Assembly: GCA_038501195.1 (NCBI GenBank)
Contig: JBBPUQ010000001.1
Coordinates: 6,572,001 to 6,636,000, forward strand
Length of the DNA stretch: 64,000 nt
Source of the DNA: Nemania diffusa
Lineage: Eukaryota > Ascomycota > Sordariomycetes > Xylariales > Xylariaceae
Direction: 5' to 3'
Shown: one piece after another, positions 47,278-60,420 of the stretch
Layout: each line of letters opens with the position of its first letter
Position numbering within the stretch: the stretch's first letter is position 1
Position numbers and translations under genes: made by a program
Notes under the pieces: generated by a model
Told to the model about the DNA's origin: nothing
The model's database searches: none
Seen by the model: the letters and a program-made list of their open reading frames with translations, nothing else

Positions 47278-48523
47278 GGTGATAGTAGCACGCAGTGGGC
47301 GATGGCTGATTTACAAACGTGGAGGCTTTGGATCGGTTGGATAATCAAAAGCAGCAACCGTGGTTGCTTTTGGTGGAATCACAGTTCGCTCGAACATGAA
47401 GCGGGAATCCAGCAACGGGGTTGACTGGAAAATTTAACACGCTGTCGTTCTCGCCGGGTTTATGCAGACTAGCCTCCATTGTGCTGGTATAGGCACAGAG
47501 TAGTATCCTAGATACCTAAACCACGTGGTTCTCAATTGGGAAATAACCCCACGCCCATTCGAACGGCAACCAACTTTAGGCATAGTAAATGGGTCTACCC
47601 GTTGTTCGCGTCCCTAGACTAGGATGTATATTATAGTCTACCAGGTATCAGATTTGGGTCCTGGCCGCGTTGCCTGATTAGCTGTATGTTCGGTAGACGC
47701 GCCGCATACACGTACTCTTATTCTGTATCATGTGTATGCGTCGCAATATTGCGGGTGGGGGCTAAAATCAATGGCCCTATCTAGGGCAGCAACTAGATAT
47801 ACGGCGATGCGCTGCGGAGTCGGTGCCTTGGGTATGTAGTTCTAATATGGCTAGACCTAGGATACGGCGACATGCTTATTAAGTAGGTACTTTAGGAAAT
47901 AGTCGTACCTAGCAAACGATTGATCGATTGATCGAATCTCAATCAGGATTCCCCTCTTCTGATATCCACTCAGCCTGTAACCTAACTAAGCGTTAGCTTG
48001 GGTAGTGTATGTATTATTACGCGGAGCTAGGAAACTGCTTGTGGCTTCTTCTAGGGGCACGCTTTACTAGCTGTGATGTAGCCAATCAGAATTATATACT
48101 GCTTGCGCTGAGCTTCGTGTGTTGGGGGTATTGACCGCACAGTGAGTGTAGATATCTCTTGAAGTAGACCAAAACACTGCCACGTCCCAATATTAAGTCG
48201 GAGTTATGTATTAGGTAACACCGCGCTCTAAGGCAGCGACCGGCTGGTAATGACAATCTGGGCGAACGAAAATACTGTGAGATGCGGTATGTAATCGGTG
48301 TTACTTGATTAATATGCCATCACTAGGGCTGATATACGGCGACGTCGGTGGCTGGTCAATCCTGGCTACTTAAGCCACGCCATCCAAACTTCAGTATTCC
48401 TAATCGCTGGTCGTTTTGTCGATCTTGAGCCTTTGGCATCGGAGCGGCCGTTTTCCCTTAGAAGGACATCAAGCAGTTGTCCCCGCCAACTCGCCCAACA
48501 CTAGCGCCATAGGACCCATCACA
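47278..48523. other. intergenic spacer, nothing recognised
   Basis: 1.25 kb with the promoter side of the oxidoreductase gene at left. No gene, RNA gene or repeat seen. Confidence 0.5.
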
Positions 48524-51500
48524 TTAATTCTCTCGATGCCTCTTCCGCATGCCTCCTTGGTTCTTTCCCACCTCTAGCTCGCTATCAACTAACCGCAACA
48601 ACGGCTCGGCAAAATTCTGTGGAAAGTTCTCAGATATCGCTGATGATAGCCTTTCTAAATCTTTCTCTTTGCTGGAACAATGCACAACAAGCTTCTCAGT
48701 CACAGAGGAGAGGAACCGAGCTCGTCCCGGGTCAGCCGCCAATCTCGTCATAAGACCCTTGAGTTCGGTACAATAGGAATCTAGCACCGATTCCTCCGGG
48801 CGTGATCTCGCGAGGTTCCCAAAAGCAGGCTTGGCATCTGAATCAACAACGTCGTTCTGCGGAACACCGAGACTAGCGCCCGCCCTGAAGAAGGCATCCA
48901 ATGTTCTTAGATAGCCGTCGAAGCACTCCTCGCCGAGGAATCGCGATACAGATATTTTCAAGAAGTGTGAAAAGACGGTGTGCGCCCCCAAGCGGTCTAG
49001 GAGGGCTTTGTTAGGATCTGCACCATGGGACATCAGCAGGTCGAAGAGGGCATTGTCCAGAGAATGGTTCCATCGTAGAGCCGGAAACATGAGGGGTCCC
49101 GATAGCATGTTAAAAACGGACATGGTTCCACGAGCGAAAATCACCCAGGGCGATGCCGCCTCAAATAGACCTGGACCTCTGACCCGCGGTAGCACATTTG
49201 GATCCTCTCCGCGTTGGAGTATGATTTCAAGCGTCCCTGTTACTGGGCCCGGACTTTCGCCACTGTTGAGCGCCATGGGCGTGAGCGCGGCGAATAGTGG
49301 TGATTCGTCGAATATATCGAAGAAATCAGGTTTCTCACGAAGTTTCTTTCTAATGTATGATGTCAGGTTGTGCCTGACTAACTCTTCGCGGAAAGGCAGC
49401 CCGGGGTTACAAGCCTCAGAGTTGACTCCCCTAATGGTGACGTGCCCTACGCGCACCATGGCCTCAACGGCTACTTCATACTTATCCAGTAGCGCCGTCG
49501 TCTGTTGGTAATGATGAGAGGTCCATTGATCTGATTTCAGCGCCTCTGATGTGTAAATCAAGGCTTGGTTTAGATGTGAGATGAATGGCCCGCTATTTAG
49601 TCCCTTCCCATGCCTCATGATCCCTGCGACAAGTGAGTTGTCCTGGCGCGTGGTTTTGAGAAAGCCGAGGTATGCGGTGGCAATGGATATAAAGCCGTTA
49701 TAGTCACCCGGGAGCTTGCCGCGCAAGTACTCCTCTGTGTCTTTAGTCAAGACAAAATCCTTCACAGTCCTGTGAAGGAACTCGACCCGCAGATCTACAA
49801 GCTTAAGTAGCCCTTTCGTCTTTTCGTTTATGCTGCGACTCGTCTGCTCTCTCTGCTTTGAAAGCTGCTCTGGTGGACCGGATCCTATCGGACACCTAAA
49901 AGCGTAGTCGTATTCTTCAACCTCCCTTTCCAACTGCCAGTAAAGGTCGATATGAAGAGGTTCTAACGCGTGAGAAGCGGCTTGCAAAATGCCCGCCATC
50001 TTGGCGTAGTCGACTGGGTTCACGCTTTCTAACATATGCTTAAACAGCTGCTCTAGATCTGTCGGTAGCTCACTGAGACGTTGTCTTAGATATTTAGTTC
50101 TGTCGCCGTTGGATAGGCCTTCCAATAGCGATCGCGTTACGAAGAAGGCCCAGAGGAATACGCCGTCGGCCTGGGCCACGATCTGTTCGACAAGCTCAGA
50201 CTTCTCAGAGGCTGATGTTCCGGACTCGTCTACAGCCCACTTAGGATGGGCCCGGAGTTGATCACTTACAAACTCTCGGATGTCGTTTCGAGTCAGTTCG
50301 TGAATATCGAGTCTCTCCTTGCTTTCGCCACCGAAACTTCTTTCAAACACAGCCCACGGACGACTAGATAGGCAAAGTTTGATATGGGGAGAATTTGCCA
50401 TATCGGAGAGAACCTTGCAGAGCTCGGCATGGTCGCTATCGTACTCATCGAGCCCATCGATAAAGAAGCACATTTTAAGTGGCATGTTATCAGCTGATGC
50501 CAACGCGCGAAGCGCAGCCGCAAGCTCGGAAACAGACCACGGCTCGGCGGCAGTCTGCCAGAGTCCGGCCTTGGCAGCTTCCCAGCGACTGGGACTGATC
50601 AACGGGACGACTGACGGATGCTTGTGACAGACGTCGAAGAGTAGGGACTGGAGGAGTCCCTGCCACGATTTTTGGATCGGCGTGCCCGCGATCCAAAAGA
50701 AATGCACCGCTACTGCGAGCGCATCTGCAGAGCCCGCCCAGCGCGTAAGTAAGTCCTTTGTCTGGGAGTGCCTTGCGATGAATTTCATGAAGGTAGATTT
50801 CCCGGACCCAGGTTTGCCAGAGATCCAGAAGGTGCCGCTTCCAGAGCTAAACCACTTCGAAAGCCGCGAGTCAAAGGCCCACTGGAATGTGTTCTTGTGT
50901 GCCTGCGGGACGGAATCGTGGCGAACCGGTCGACTGACGTAGTTCAGACTCGCGACGATTCTGTCCGCGAACATGTTGTCCTCAGCTTCGGTGAGGCTGG
51001 CCAGTCGGTCGCTCAATACTCTAATATCGGTCTCCGTGAAGGCTACTGAATCCTCCGCATCCGAATTCACTGACCGTCTTTGAAGCTCTAGTCTCAGATT
51101 CTCTATGTCCTGAGAAATAGAGTCGATTCGGGACTCATGTTCTGGTCTGGAATACCGTTTGACGTCTTCTAATGACTCAATGGTCTTGTTGAGCTCGGAG
51201 ATCCGAGAGCTGACATCAGACGTCAAATCTTCCAAACTATCAGGTGCAACTGAGAACTGCGTTGCTCACCTAAGAATGGAAATGGCATGACGCGTTACGG
51301 CGTGAGAAAGCCGCTTTACGTTCTCTGGGTTGAATCTGCCTCCTAGCTTAGATTCAACCCAGGCTCTTGTGTCTGTCTCCCATGACTGAGATGTATTTAA
51401 TAAGAAGTCTTTCGGTATGCTTCCAATAACTTCAAGTAGCACCTCGGAGTCTTCTATGGAAGAAGAGGCCAGTTCCAGCAATGCCAGCTCATCCTTCAGC

Positions 51501-51718
51501 GGCGGCGATGGACTTGTCGGCAATCTCTGCTGCAATGAAGCACGCTTTTCAGATAGTGCTAGCCTCACTTTTGTTAAGTTTCCGAGGACGGAAGCCTCCT
51601 CTTTTTGTTCTAGCGACGGCGAGAATTTAAATACGTCGGGGGCTGAGAGCAGCTCTACGCTTAGCTCTATGACAGCGAGGGTGCCGTGGGCGACACCAAG
51701 CGCCGAGACGGCATCCAT
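48524..51718 (-). CDS. NACHT NTPase with DUF7791-like C-terminal region (STAND, NLR-like)
   Basis: Exons 51718-51270 and 51209-48524, 1,044 residues. The 60-base intron uses a strong GTGAGC donor and a GTCAG acceptor and keeps phase 2. Residues 1-150 form a helical N-terminal region of the kind that precedes NACHT in fungal NLR-like proteins (MDAVSALGVAHGTLAVIELS start). The P-loop GKPGSGKSTF is at about 281-290, Walker B is FFIDGLDEYD and a sensor-like CLSSRPW follows. The next part (LYWQLEREVEEYDYAFRCP; VEFLHRTVKDFVL) matches what I recall as DUF7791, a helical region typical after fungal NACHT. One ankyrin-like unit (LFDLLMSHGADPNKALLD) near the end suggests a short repeat tail. No transmembrane segment. 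Role in non-self recognition or cell death is inferred. No break or frameshift. Confidence 0.87.
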
Positions 51719-52071
51719 GAATAGTCGACGTACAGGGTTGGAATTCTAACTTCAAGACTAAAAGCCTCGGTTGAGTAGGTAACGTTAAGAGTTGGATACA
51801 TAGGAGATTATTGTGGCTGTGGTGGCGTGAAGTAGTAAACCAAGGCCTAATGAGGGGGTGGTACCTACTGCGTATGTAGTTACCCCTCCTCATCTGCCCC
51901 ACACAGCTCGCTTGCCCTGTGTTCATTAATTATATAACATGTTTATAACGTTATACATTTAAATCTAATTATTATAATCATAAATGCTATGAACTTCACC
52001 AGTTGCACTGATTACTTTTGTAAGGAAGGTGGAGCAATGGCTAGAAAGGGATGTAGGCTTGACTAATCTAA
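51719..52071. other. short AT-rich spacer
   Basis: About 350 bases between the NACHT gene start and the ATPase stop, AT-rich at 51.93-52.0 kb. Nothing recognised beyond the expected promoter and 3' flank. Confidence 0.5.
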
Positions 52072-55000
52072 CTACCAAGCCATTCTGGCCACAAAGCTCT
52101 TTGGGTAGTTCCGCACTACGAACTTCCGGGCCTCATCAAATAAGAGTATAAATGTACCAAAGGCGAACGGTAAGAACCAGTGCTCTACAGGCACGGGTGT
52201 AGTGCCTAGAATAGGGTGCAACTGGGGGATGTAAAGCCACAGGATGGCCATCGATAGAGAGAAGAGAATGGCAGGAAAGAGGTATAAGTTCTGCGTTTGT
52301 TTATTGAAAGCTGGTGGGTGTTGGAAGATGCTCCAACGCCTTGTGCGCACTGCCATTAGGTTGAACCATTGCCTGGGCGTATACGTCGTTAGATTTGTTA
52401 TCAGTTAGGAAGCTAGGAAAATAGGGAGTTCCACTCACATCACAACGAGGTTGACGAAGTAAATGGACGATGCAATATTGAGCTTTTCTGTGTAGTAGTC
52501 GGGGTCAATTCCATCGGGGATCTTGCCGAAGGCAAACCATAACTGGGTGAAATGGATCCCGTTGCGCTGGAGATACCAATACGACACAAAGAAGGATAGA
52601 ACAGTCTCCAAGATTCCGATGACGCCGTACGCATGGAATACAAGTTTCCAGTCAACTAAGCGATCCTTTTTGACATTGCGAGGCTTGCGTAGGAGAACGT
52701 CTGCTTCGGGTTTCTCGTACGATATGACAGTTGCAGCAGCACAGTCAGTAAAGCAACTGTAGAGGTCGGTTAGTAACTCATTCCAATTTAGTGTCGGGTT
52801 ACTACAGAGATCCACGTACCAGATGATAATCATGAGAAACGAAGAGAGAATTTGCGGCAGACCAAAGACCACGCTAGTGATGACGGGCCAAAATTCAGCA
52901 AAGCTACCAGCAGGCAGCAGGTAGCAGATGACTTTCTTCAGGTTATCGAAGACGACACGGCCGTACTGTACAGCCTCAACAACGGAAGAGAAAGAGTCAA
53001 GAAGAACCATGTCCGCAGCCTCGATCGCGATGTCTGACCCAGACCCGAGCGCAATACCGACATCCGCGGCCTTGAGGGATGGGGCGTCATTGACACCATC
53101 ACCAGTCATTGCCACGACACTGCTCTTCTGGAATTCACGCACAATACGGAGCTTCTGCTCCGGTGTGGTGCGGGCAAAAACAATCTCTTCGTACTCAGTC
53201 AGGAGCTCCCACTGATATTCGTTGAGGCCTATGAGTTCAGGGCCGCTGATGACAATGGAGGTACGTGGGTTGGAGGTGACGGATGCTTTCGCAGGATCAT
53301 ATTCTCTCTGAAGTGCGCTGACATTGTGGACAAGTGGCGACGGGCGGCTAACGATACCGGCGTCTTGGGCGATAGCAAGGGCCGTTAAGGCAAAATCACC
53401 AGTGACCTGCGATCATGAAGCATCAGTATGAGCAGGTGGATCATGTTCTGTTCACTTACCATGAAAATACGGATGCCGGCAGTACGCAGGGTGCGGACAA
53501 CACTACGAATCTCTGGGCGCAGTGGATCGACAATGGCTACAAGCCCTACTAGAGTTAATCCTGTTTTAGCCTGTTCCTGGACCGTCTCCTCGAACTGAGT
53601 CGTATTGGGTGCATCTGGAAGCTCCGATTGCCGAATCACCTTCCGAGCCAGCATTATACAACGCTTGCCTTGGCTGCTGTAGATATTCTTCATCCCCTCG
53701 AATGTAGCTCTGACGTCAGCATCGAAGGGAAGAGTATCACCAGCATTATTAGTGAAGAAAGAGCATCGATTAATGAGAACATCCGGCGCTCCCTTGATAG
53801 TTAAAAGGCTGGGTCACATTAGTAGTCATGCCTAGACGAATAGTGGGTAAGTTCAAACTCACGTATCACCAGCGGTGAAGCTCTCCGCTTCGGGTTGAGG
53901 TAGAGTGTCTCTACGGCAATCTTTCCTCGCGAGAGAGAACGTCCTGATCATGTACTTGTTCTTGCTGTTGAATGCGAGATCATAGGTCTTGTTCCAGCAT
54001 TGGCGAATGTGGCGAACGGAGCCCAAACGCTCTGAAAATCTCAGGATCGCCTGATCCGTCGCGTCGCCAAAGACACGTCTCTCGCCGACTGGCACATCGA
54101 ATTCAGAAGCATCAAACTCAGCAGCGTTACATAGTGCCGCAATAGCTCGTGCTTGACTAACTCCTGTTGTGATGATCCCGGCAGTGGCTGGGGTCTCACT
54201 CTCGGAGAGTTCATCTTCAGCTGCGTCCGGCGTAATCGTGTGCGTACCAATTGTACACTCCGTAACTGCCATTCGATTCTGGTACCTATTAGTCATGGGC
54301 GAAAATATGGAGAGAGCGTATATCTTGCGACTCTACTTACTTCAGTTAATGTTCCGGTTTTATCAGAGCAGATTACCGAGACAGCTCCTAGGGTTTCAAC
54401 AGTCTTCAAAGATTTACATAAGACTTTATTATTTCGCATGATATTTGCCGTAATAGTCAGGCCAGCCGTTAGGGCAATGGGTAAGCCTTCAGGAATGAAG
54501 GCAATTGCCACACTCACGATATCCACAATGAGAGTTGGGACGCTGATATAGTCCGGATGCTCCTTACGGATATAGAAACCCCTATTGATGTACGTTAGAG
54601 CCAAGAGGCAGGAAGGAGTGGTGCCCAACTAACCAAACAAACAAAACGACAGCAATCATGCTGAGCATAATGGAGCAGATTATGATCACAAAATACAAGA
54701 TTTCTTTCTCGAGTGTGGTCATCTTGGATTTAGGTTCCTGGGTCAAAGACGCGATGCGACCAAATACTGTCCGATCACCTGTTGCCTACAGAGTAAATTT
54801 TATTAGTACCCGGTAGAATCTATAATTTTAAATTTAATCTCTTATCGATGATATGTCCAATTATATCACCTTGATGGACGTTGACGAAAGGTGCGTTGGC
54901 ATTCTGAGAAAAAAATATCAAAAAAGCGACATACCACAACTAGGCCAAGACAGGTCCCAGAAACACAATGGGTTCCTTGCATTCCAATGCAGCGAGTCTC

Positions 55001-56046
55001 GAGGTAATTGGTGTCAGTCGAGTCGACCGAAGCAGCTAGAGGGACCGATTCGCCGGTGAGAATAGACCTGTCGAGTTTGGCATCACTAGAGACTTGCAGA
55101 AACCGAACATCGGCGGGTAGTTTGTTGCCAGCCTTTATCGAAACGATGTCTCCCGGTACAAGCTCCGACGCAGGAAGCGACATTTGTGTACTATTGCGGG
55201 TGACAATGCAGTCTTCTGGTAACATGCTCTTGATCGAACTCATGACGCGAGACGAGCTCCAATCTTGAAATGCATTGAATATTGCCTGGATGAGGAAGAC
55301 CGCAAACAGTACGATAGCCAAAACCTATTACAGTCAGATACCTGTTAACCTCCAAGATTTGTAGTTCGAATAGTCTAGGTCTAGTGACATACCAGATTTG
55401 CTAAGGCAGGAGGTTGGCCAAGTGGTTTCCACGAGACGAGGACAAGAATCGCGCCAACAAGAAGAACAGGACCAAACCCTTTGAAAAAGTATCCTGCCCA
55501 TGTCCGAAGAGCGGTTGATTTCGGGGGAGAGGGAGAATTCCGTCCATACTCCTTTACTCTGCGTATGACCTGTTCTTCGGATAAGCCTGTTGTTACGGAG
55601 GCGCTCAGACGGCGGAGGGCTTCATCCGTTGGGATTATATGCCACTCGAGAGAAGAGAACTCTGTAATAATGATTCAGTTAGAACAGAGCTGAACTAGTG
55701 TCCGGAGGCTCTAGAATGAACCTTTGGTAGCGGTGTCTTTGGCGCTGTGGCGTTCGTGAATGTCTTGGACCTGTTTGGAGTCGGAGATAGTATACGAGCT
55801 ATGAGGAGACAATCGTCAATAAACAGTACTACAGGGCACTGCGCAAATAATCGGCCAAGTCACGACTTACAGCGTACGAAACTCGATAGGGACAGCAAGT
55901 GCTGGGTCGATTTCGCGGCGCGATTGAAAGCTTCGAATCGACATAGAGCCAATGGAATCTCTACGGCTCAACCTGGGAGCGGCCCGGGCACCTGCCTCCT
56001 CGTCATCCCAGTGAACACCTTTTCTAATATCGAGGTCATCGTCCAT
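52072..56046 (-). CDS. type IIC P-type ATPase, fungal Na+/K+-ATPase alpha-subunit-like
   Basis: Cation pump of P-type subfamily IIC. Eleven minus-strand exons: 56046-55871, 55798-55722, 55661-55393, 55324-54935, 54785-54634, 54581-54341, 54278-53863, 53808-53460, 53406-52820, 52756-52439 and 52372-52072; 1,091 residues, all phases close. Motifs: actuator ILTGESVP; membrane motif [16 protein letters not shown] in M4; phosphorylation site [10 protein letters not shown] with Asp428; KGAPDVLI in the nucleotide domain; [20 protein letters not shown] hinge. The C-terminal part ([34 protein letters not shown]) resembles animal Na,K-ATPase more than fungal Ena or Pma pumps. No beta subunit gene is visible here. 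Many fungi use Ena and Pma1 instead, so this class is patchy. Ion specificity (Na+/K+ or H+/K+) is not settled by motifs. Confidence 0.9.
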
Positions 56047-57386
56047 GGTTGAGTTTTTTCTCAGTTTGTTTCAGATGAAGACAGCGAAGGTTGTAACTTG
56101 AAAAGAGACTGCTGCACGATATAATGGCGACGAATGAGTATTCAAAGTCACGGCGATGGTATTATCAAACGAAGAGGATCGTCTTGCAGACGCAATATAT
56201 AACATATCAAGTATCTATCTAAGCTTGTCTCTTGCGTAGGGCTCAGCTGCCCTGTGTTGGCTCCTATGCCATAAGCTAGAGATACGGTAGGAATGCTGAG
56301 ATGCGAGGGAAACAGGTTGGCAAAGAGGATGTCACACTGTTAGCTGCGAGGCTGTCCCTCCAAAAGCCACAGTGCGGACTATTTATTTACACTTGAAGCT
56401 TGTTTGGTGCAACATCCAACAATGGACCTAACAAGGAGACGGTTTAGAGCGGAAATGACTTAAGTAATTCCTCAAGCTATCGAGAAATTCGCGCACCATT
56501 TCTGGCAATGCTTTGCGGAGGCGTCGCCGATAGATGGGGTGTCGGCGGGCTGGGACGTGGTCATTGCACGCTCCAGTCATGTTATAGCCCGAGGTGATGG
56601 GACAACCACAATGAAGTAGTCGAATGCGGAGAACAGACGTCTGAGATACGTCCGAGTTGTTAGGACAATACCGCCATCTATATTTCAATAAGCTCGGGGA
56701 ATGTGGGGAAGCGCCTTAGGTCGGCCCTGATCACGGTCTCCACCTAAACTATTTTGTTAGCTTGGGGGACTCGGGGAGGCCTCCCCATCCTCTCGTCATG
56801 CTGAACTTAAGCATTAAAACAGGATTTTGATCAAAGTAGGTATTATCTAGAACGTTTCAAGCTAGGGAGGAAGCACAGCCACCGCCGTTGAGGGAATTTG
56901 TAGCACATGTCAAACTGCAATTATTCATATACCCAATAAGAATAGTTTTATTGGGTGTATGCAAACACAGCAGTGCAGCACGGCCCCCACATTCGACTTT
57001 ACGTCACGATGGGCAAAACATCAGGTACCTAGGTATATATAGTGGTATAGAGTACCTGACCAACACCTTACAGTAGTTATTCCGATCTCCTTTTGTAGGG
57101 CGCCTGGATGGCTCATCTGGCTAGGCGCGTAGCACCTGATTCAGTCATTTATCAAGTAGTCTTGCGGCTTCCTGCCAAATAGATTGGGTACTGATGTGGC
57201 TGATGATGTGGCTGTTATTGTGGCTTAGCTAGGGCGAAGTGATAATTTATAAATAGATTGTACGGTTCATATGAAGCTAGGCTGTAGGAATTCCTCCTTT
57301 TCAACTTAATATTGATATGTGTATTTAAAATATGAACCCGTGTATTAATCAATTAGTTGTACAGGTGTTTGTCATCGTCATAAATA
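56047..57386. other. intergenic region, nothing recognised
   Basis: 1.34 kb holding the ATPase promoter at left. A D-arm-like string (tggctcatctggctaggcgcg) at about 57109-57129 first suggested a tRNA but lacks a B box. No gene accepted. Confidence 0.5.
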
Positions 57387-59609
57387 TCACTGAACATGAA
57401 CTTTTTCAACACGCTCCTTAACAAAAGACTGCTGCAATGTCTTGTCGGCCAAAGACTTAATCGAGTCCTCCGCGTTGTCTGTAAAATGAAATAGCACAAA
57501 AAGCTCTAGTAGCGTTATCTTATCTGGAATTGAAGGGGGGCCGCCCTTCTCGCTTTGGAGTTCATGGTTGTCATCAACACTAAAGAAATCCACAGTATCG
57601 GTGAACTCATCATGCTGAGCAGTGTCGTTGCTTTGATCGCCATTGGGCTGCTGTAGCCGTTTCCATTCTGTTTCTAAACGACGGCCAATATCGACAGAAG
57701 CAAGACGGGAGAACAAGCGATGGAGAATTTTGACAGTGTACAAAACTTGAGGGTCATCTAACGTGTTAGGCGTGTATGATATAATGAGTTGAGTCGCCAA
57801 ATTTGACGACGTTTCTAGGAGACTGTCTAGTAGGCAGCACTGGATCACAGGAAGCAAGGTCCGGACGTGGTCGAGATATTGGCTTTGGGCATAAAGTACC
57901 CACTCTGGTAGAGATTCGAGCAACGCAAGGGAGCACTCCATTGCTATGTAGGCGTCCATGAAACTGGGCAAGGGATCGGGTGCTTGGGTTGCGGAGCGAT
58001 ACTCATTAGATATCCTGTTGATTAGTGCCTTTGTAATGTTGCTCGGTAGGCTATAACCCGGCTCTGAATCGTCTTCTTCGAGGTCTGGCTCAGGAAGACT
58101 GCTCAAGTTGGGCCCAGCTGGGTCTGTTGTGATGAATACCACTGCGAATTGTGGCACGTCTGTCGTTAGACTATCTATATGCATGTTGGGCTTTATCCCT
58201 TCCCATATGTCATGCAAACCGATCAGCTTCTGCAGTTGCCGAACGAGGAACTCTTCGTTTATCGAACCTAAACAGGTTTTCTTGGCTTGCTGGTCTTCAT
58301 CTTGCTCGAAGCGAACATGTTTACGGCCTGTTAAGTGGAAGTTGTAAGTCAAGTGCATCATTAGCAATTGGTAGTAGACATAATCTCGCTCACCTTGAGA
58401 TTCGCGCTCGGGAAGAGTAGATCCATTGTTAATAGATTTCAAATGCAGTTCAGGCCCCAAAGGATGCTTTCTGTCTCTAGAAAATAAGGCGGGCAACGAG
58501 GTAGAGAATTGGGGAGTAGATATGATTGGCGCAGAACTCGGTGTGCAAGCAGACAGGAATTTGTGGTCGCTAGTAGTGGGACTGAGATGTTGCACATTGC
58601 GTCGTTTCCGCTGCTGCCTCTTTGATGCCCTGGCGGCCTCTATAGCACGCAATGATTCTTCAAGCCTCTCAATACACTTCTTAGTAGCGTCTAAATAATG
58701 CAAACACGAGTTACCCTGGCAAGCATTGACGATGATTCCATCTCCGAGTTTGGCAGAGGCTTCACTTTCGGGCATGGGACCATTGCGATTTAGCTCTTTG
58801 GCATCGTTCGTTAACTTCTTTAACTCCTTGGTAATTTCGCCTGACTTTGAATCCAATTGTGTAACATATGGGCTGATATGCTCAAATACTAAACTCCAAT
58901 CAGCGGGCTAGGCTCTTTGCTCATAGATGGTAGTGAACACTGGATGTCAAATGTATCTTCTTGTGTTGGGTGGAAGCGGACTTGAGTGATTTTGGAACAT
59001 ACATTTTATCTCATTCTCCATGAGACATATTAGCGAGGAGAACATCGTAGTCCTTATCCCAAGCAAATCACCTCCTCCTTCGGTAATATCAGAAGGCCAT
59101 TTGTTCGAGCGAAGCCGGGCTTCCCACTGCAAGATTCTGAAAATGAATTTTTCAAGCTGTAAACTGACGTAGTCCAGATCCACCGTCTCGCTTAAAGAGG
59201 GGGGCGAGTTACTTGATGGTTCGCATTCCATTACTGTATCTTGAGTTTTGCCACGGGCCGTTGCGGAAGCTTTTATTGAGGCGATTGTCGAATTACATCC
59301 TGAGTCGAGAAATTCGAGGAAATTTCGGCTGGATGTGCAAATTCTGGTAAATAAGTCCTGTCGCTTCTCGCTGGCACTTCCAGTCTGAGTTAGGATAAGC
59401 TGGTTAGTAGCCCTCGTTGATAGTTTTCGTTGTCGTCGCCTAGAGAGAGAACGCGAAGGACGCTTCTTGGCCCGGGGTTTCGATAGCTCTGAAAAGCGCA
59501 ACCAGTGCAATTCATCTAGTGAAGCGAAGCTGCTAGACATAAAAGTGTTCGATAATACAAGGCGATCTGCCTTCGAGTCGATATCTTCGTCATGCGCCCT
59601 TAACGTCAT
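57387..59609 (-). CDS. uncharacterised fungal protein, 702 residues
   Basis: Exons 59609-59003 and 58888-57387. The splice fuses two open frames in phase 1 to read MENEIKLFEHISPYVTQLDS. Start is the ATG at 59609; an earlier frame start is only a TTG. The N-terminal third has a basic patch (SRRRQRKLS) and helical segments; the middle is Ser/Pro-rich and linker-like; the last part is a long helical region (MDAYIAMECSLALLESLPEW; YSLPSNITKALINRISNEY) with no NTPase, kinase or membrane motif. No family recognised. Position next to the AT-rich block and near NACHT genes suggests an accessory, lineage-specific gene. Codon use is less GC-rich than in the housekeeping genes. Internal introns cannot be excluded in the Ser-rich part. 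Confidence 0.65.
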
Positions 59610-60420
59610 CTTGACTAGGACCGGTCTAATATAATGGTGCTTCACGCGGATAAACAAAGATAAATAGGAGTGAAGGTACACTCTGCAGGGCAATCATGAG
59701 TGATGAGGTAGAGTCTTGAGACAGAAGGCTATCCCAAATGACCAAGGATTCAGGTCTTCATATATTAAAGGTAATACACCCAGTACCCTTATCACATCAA
59801 GGTACTGCCTGTCGTGGAATACGGTTCACGCGTCGATGTCGCACAGCAAAGCCACTCACCTAGCCACAACTTAGGGCCGGGTTCTTCCTTAGCCAATACA
59901 GACCCTTGTTCAGGACTCATCTGAGACCCTTTAATGCTGTAGGCAAGGCTATTGGAGGAAGAGGTCACGGGGCCATTGGAAAGTCTCAGAAGGCCTCATC
60001 AAGGGAGGTTTCGAAGGAGGCTATAGGACCCTTTAAGCGCCACAATAGTTTTTATCTAAATAGAACTACCAAGCCCTTTTCATAGCAAATGCATCACAAC
60101 CAAATCTGATTGGACTAAACTTATCATAATAAAGAATAACAAAAAAGAAAATAACGCGGTATTAAAAATAGAAACATTACTTTAATATGTAGTGAAACAA
60201 AACAACATGTTTGTTATTTATATTCCTACATGGAAATCGGGTTCCCTGGAGCAACAGATGAAATGGCATATCACCAACCGGTGTATTCAAGGCTCTTGAA
60301 CCATTGTAGAGCTATCATTTGTGTCAGCTACCCGTTATTATCACATATCACACAACAGTGGATCAAATCTACCGCGTTTTCAGTAAAGTACACATGTCCT
60401 TCCCAGCGCTGAACACAAGT
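59610..60420. other. spacer leading into the AT-rich block
   Basis: About 800 bases of ordinary composition becoming AT-rich after 60.1 kb. Contains the promoter side of the gene to the left. A 60-codon frame at 60230 is not convincing. Confidence 0.5.

Noticed and set aside
57099..57145. tRNA-like string with D-arm resemblance (tggctcatctggctagg)
   Set aside because: No matching B box (GGTTCGANTCC), no anticodon stem or acceptor pairing found downstream.
60230..60412. 60-codon frame just before the AT block
   Set aside because: Short, without homology or splice partner, in DNA already turning AT-rich.
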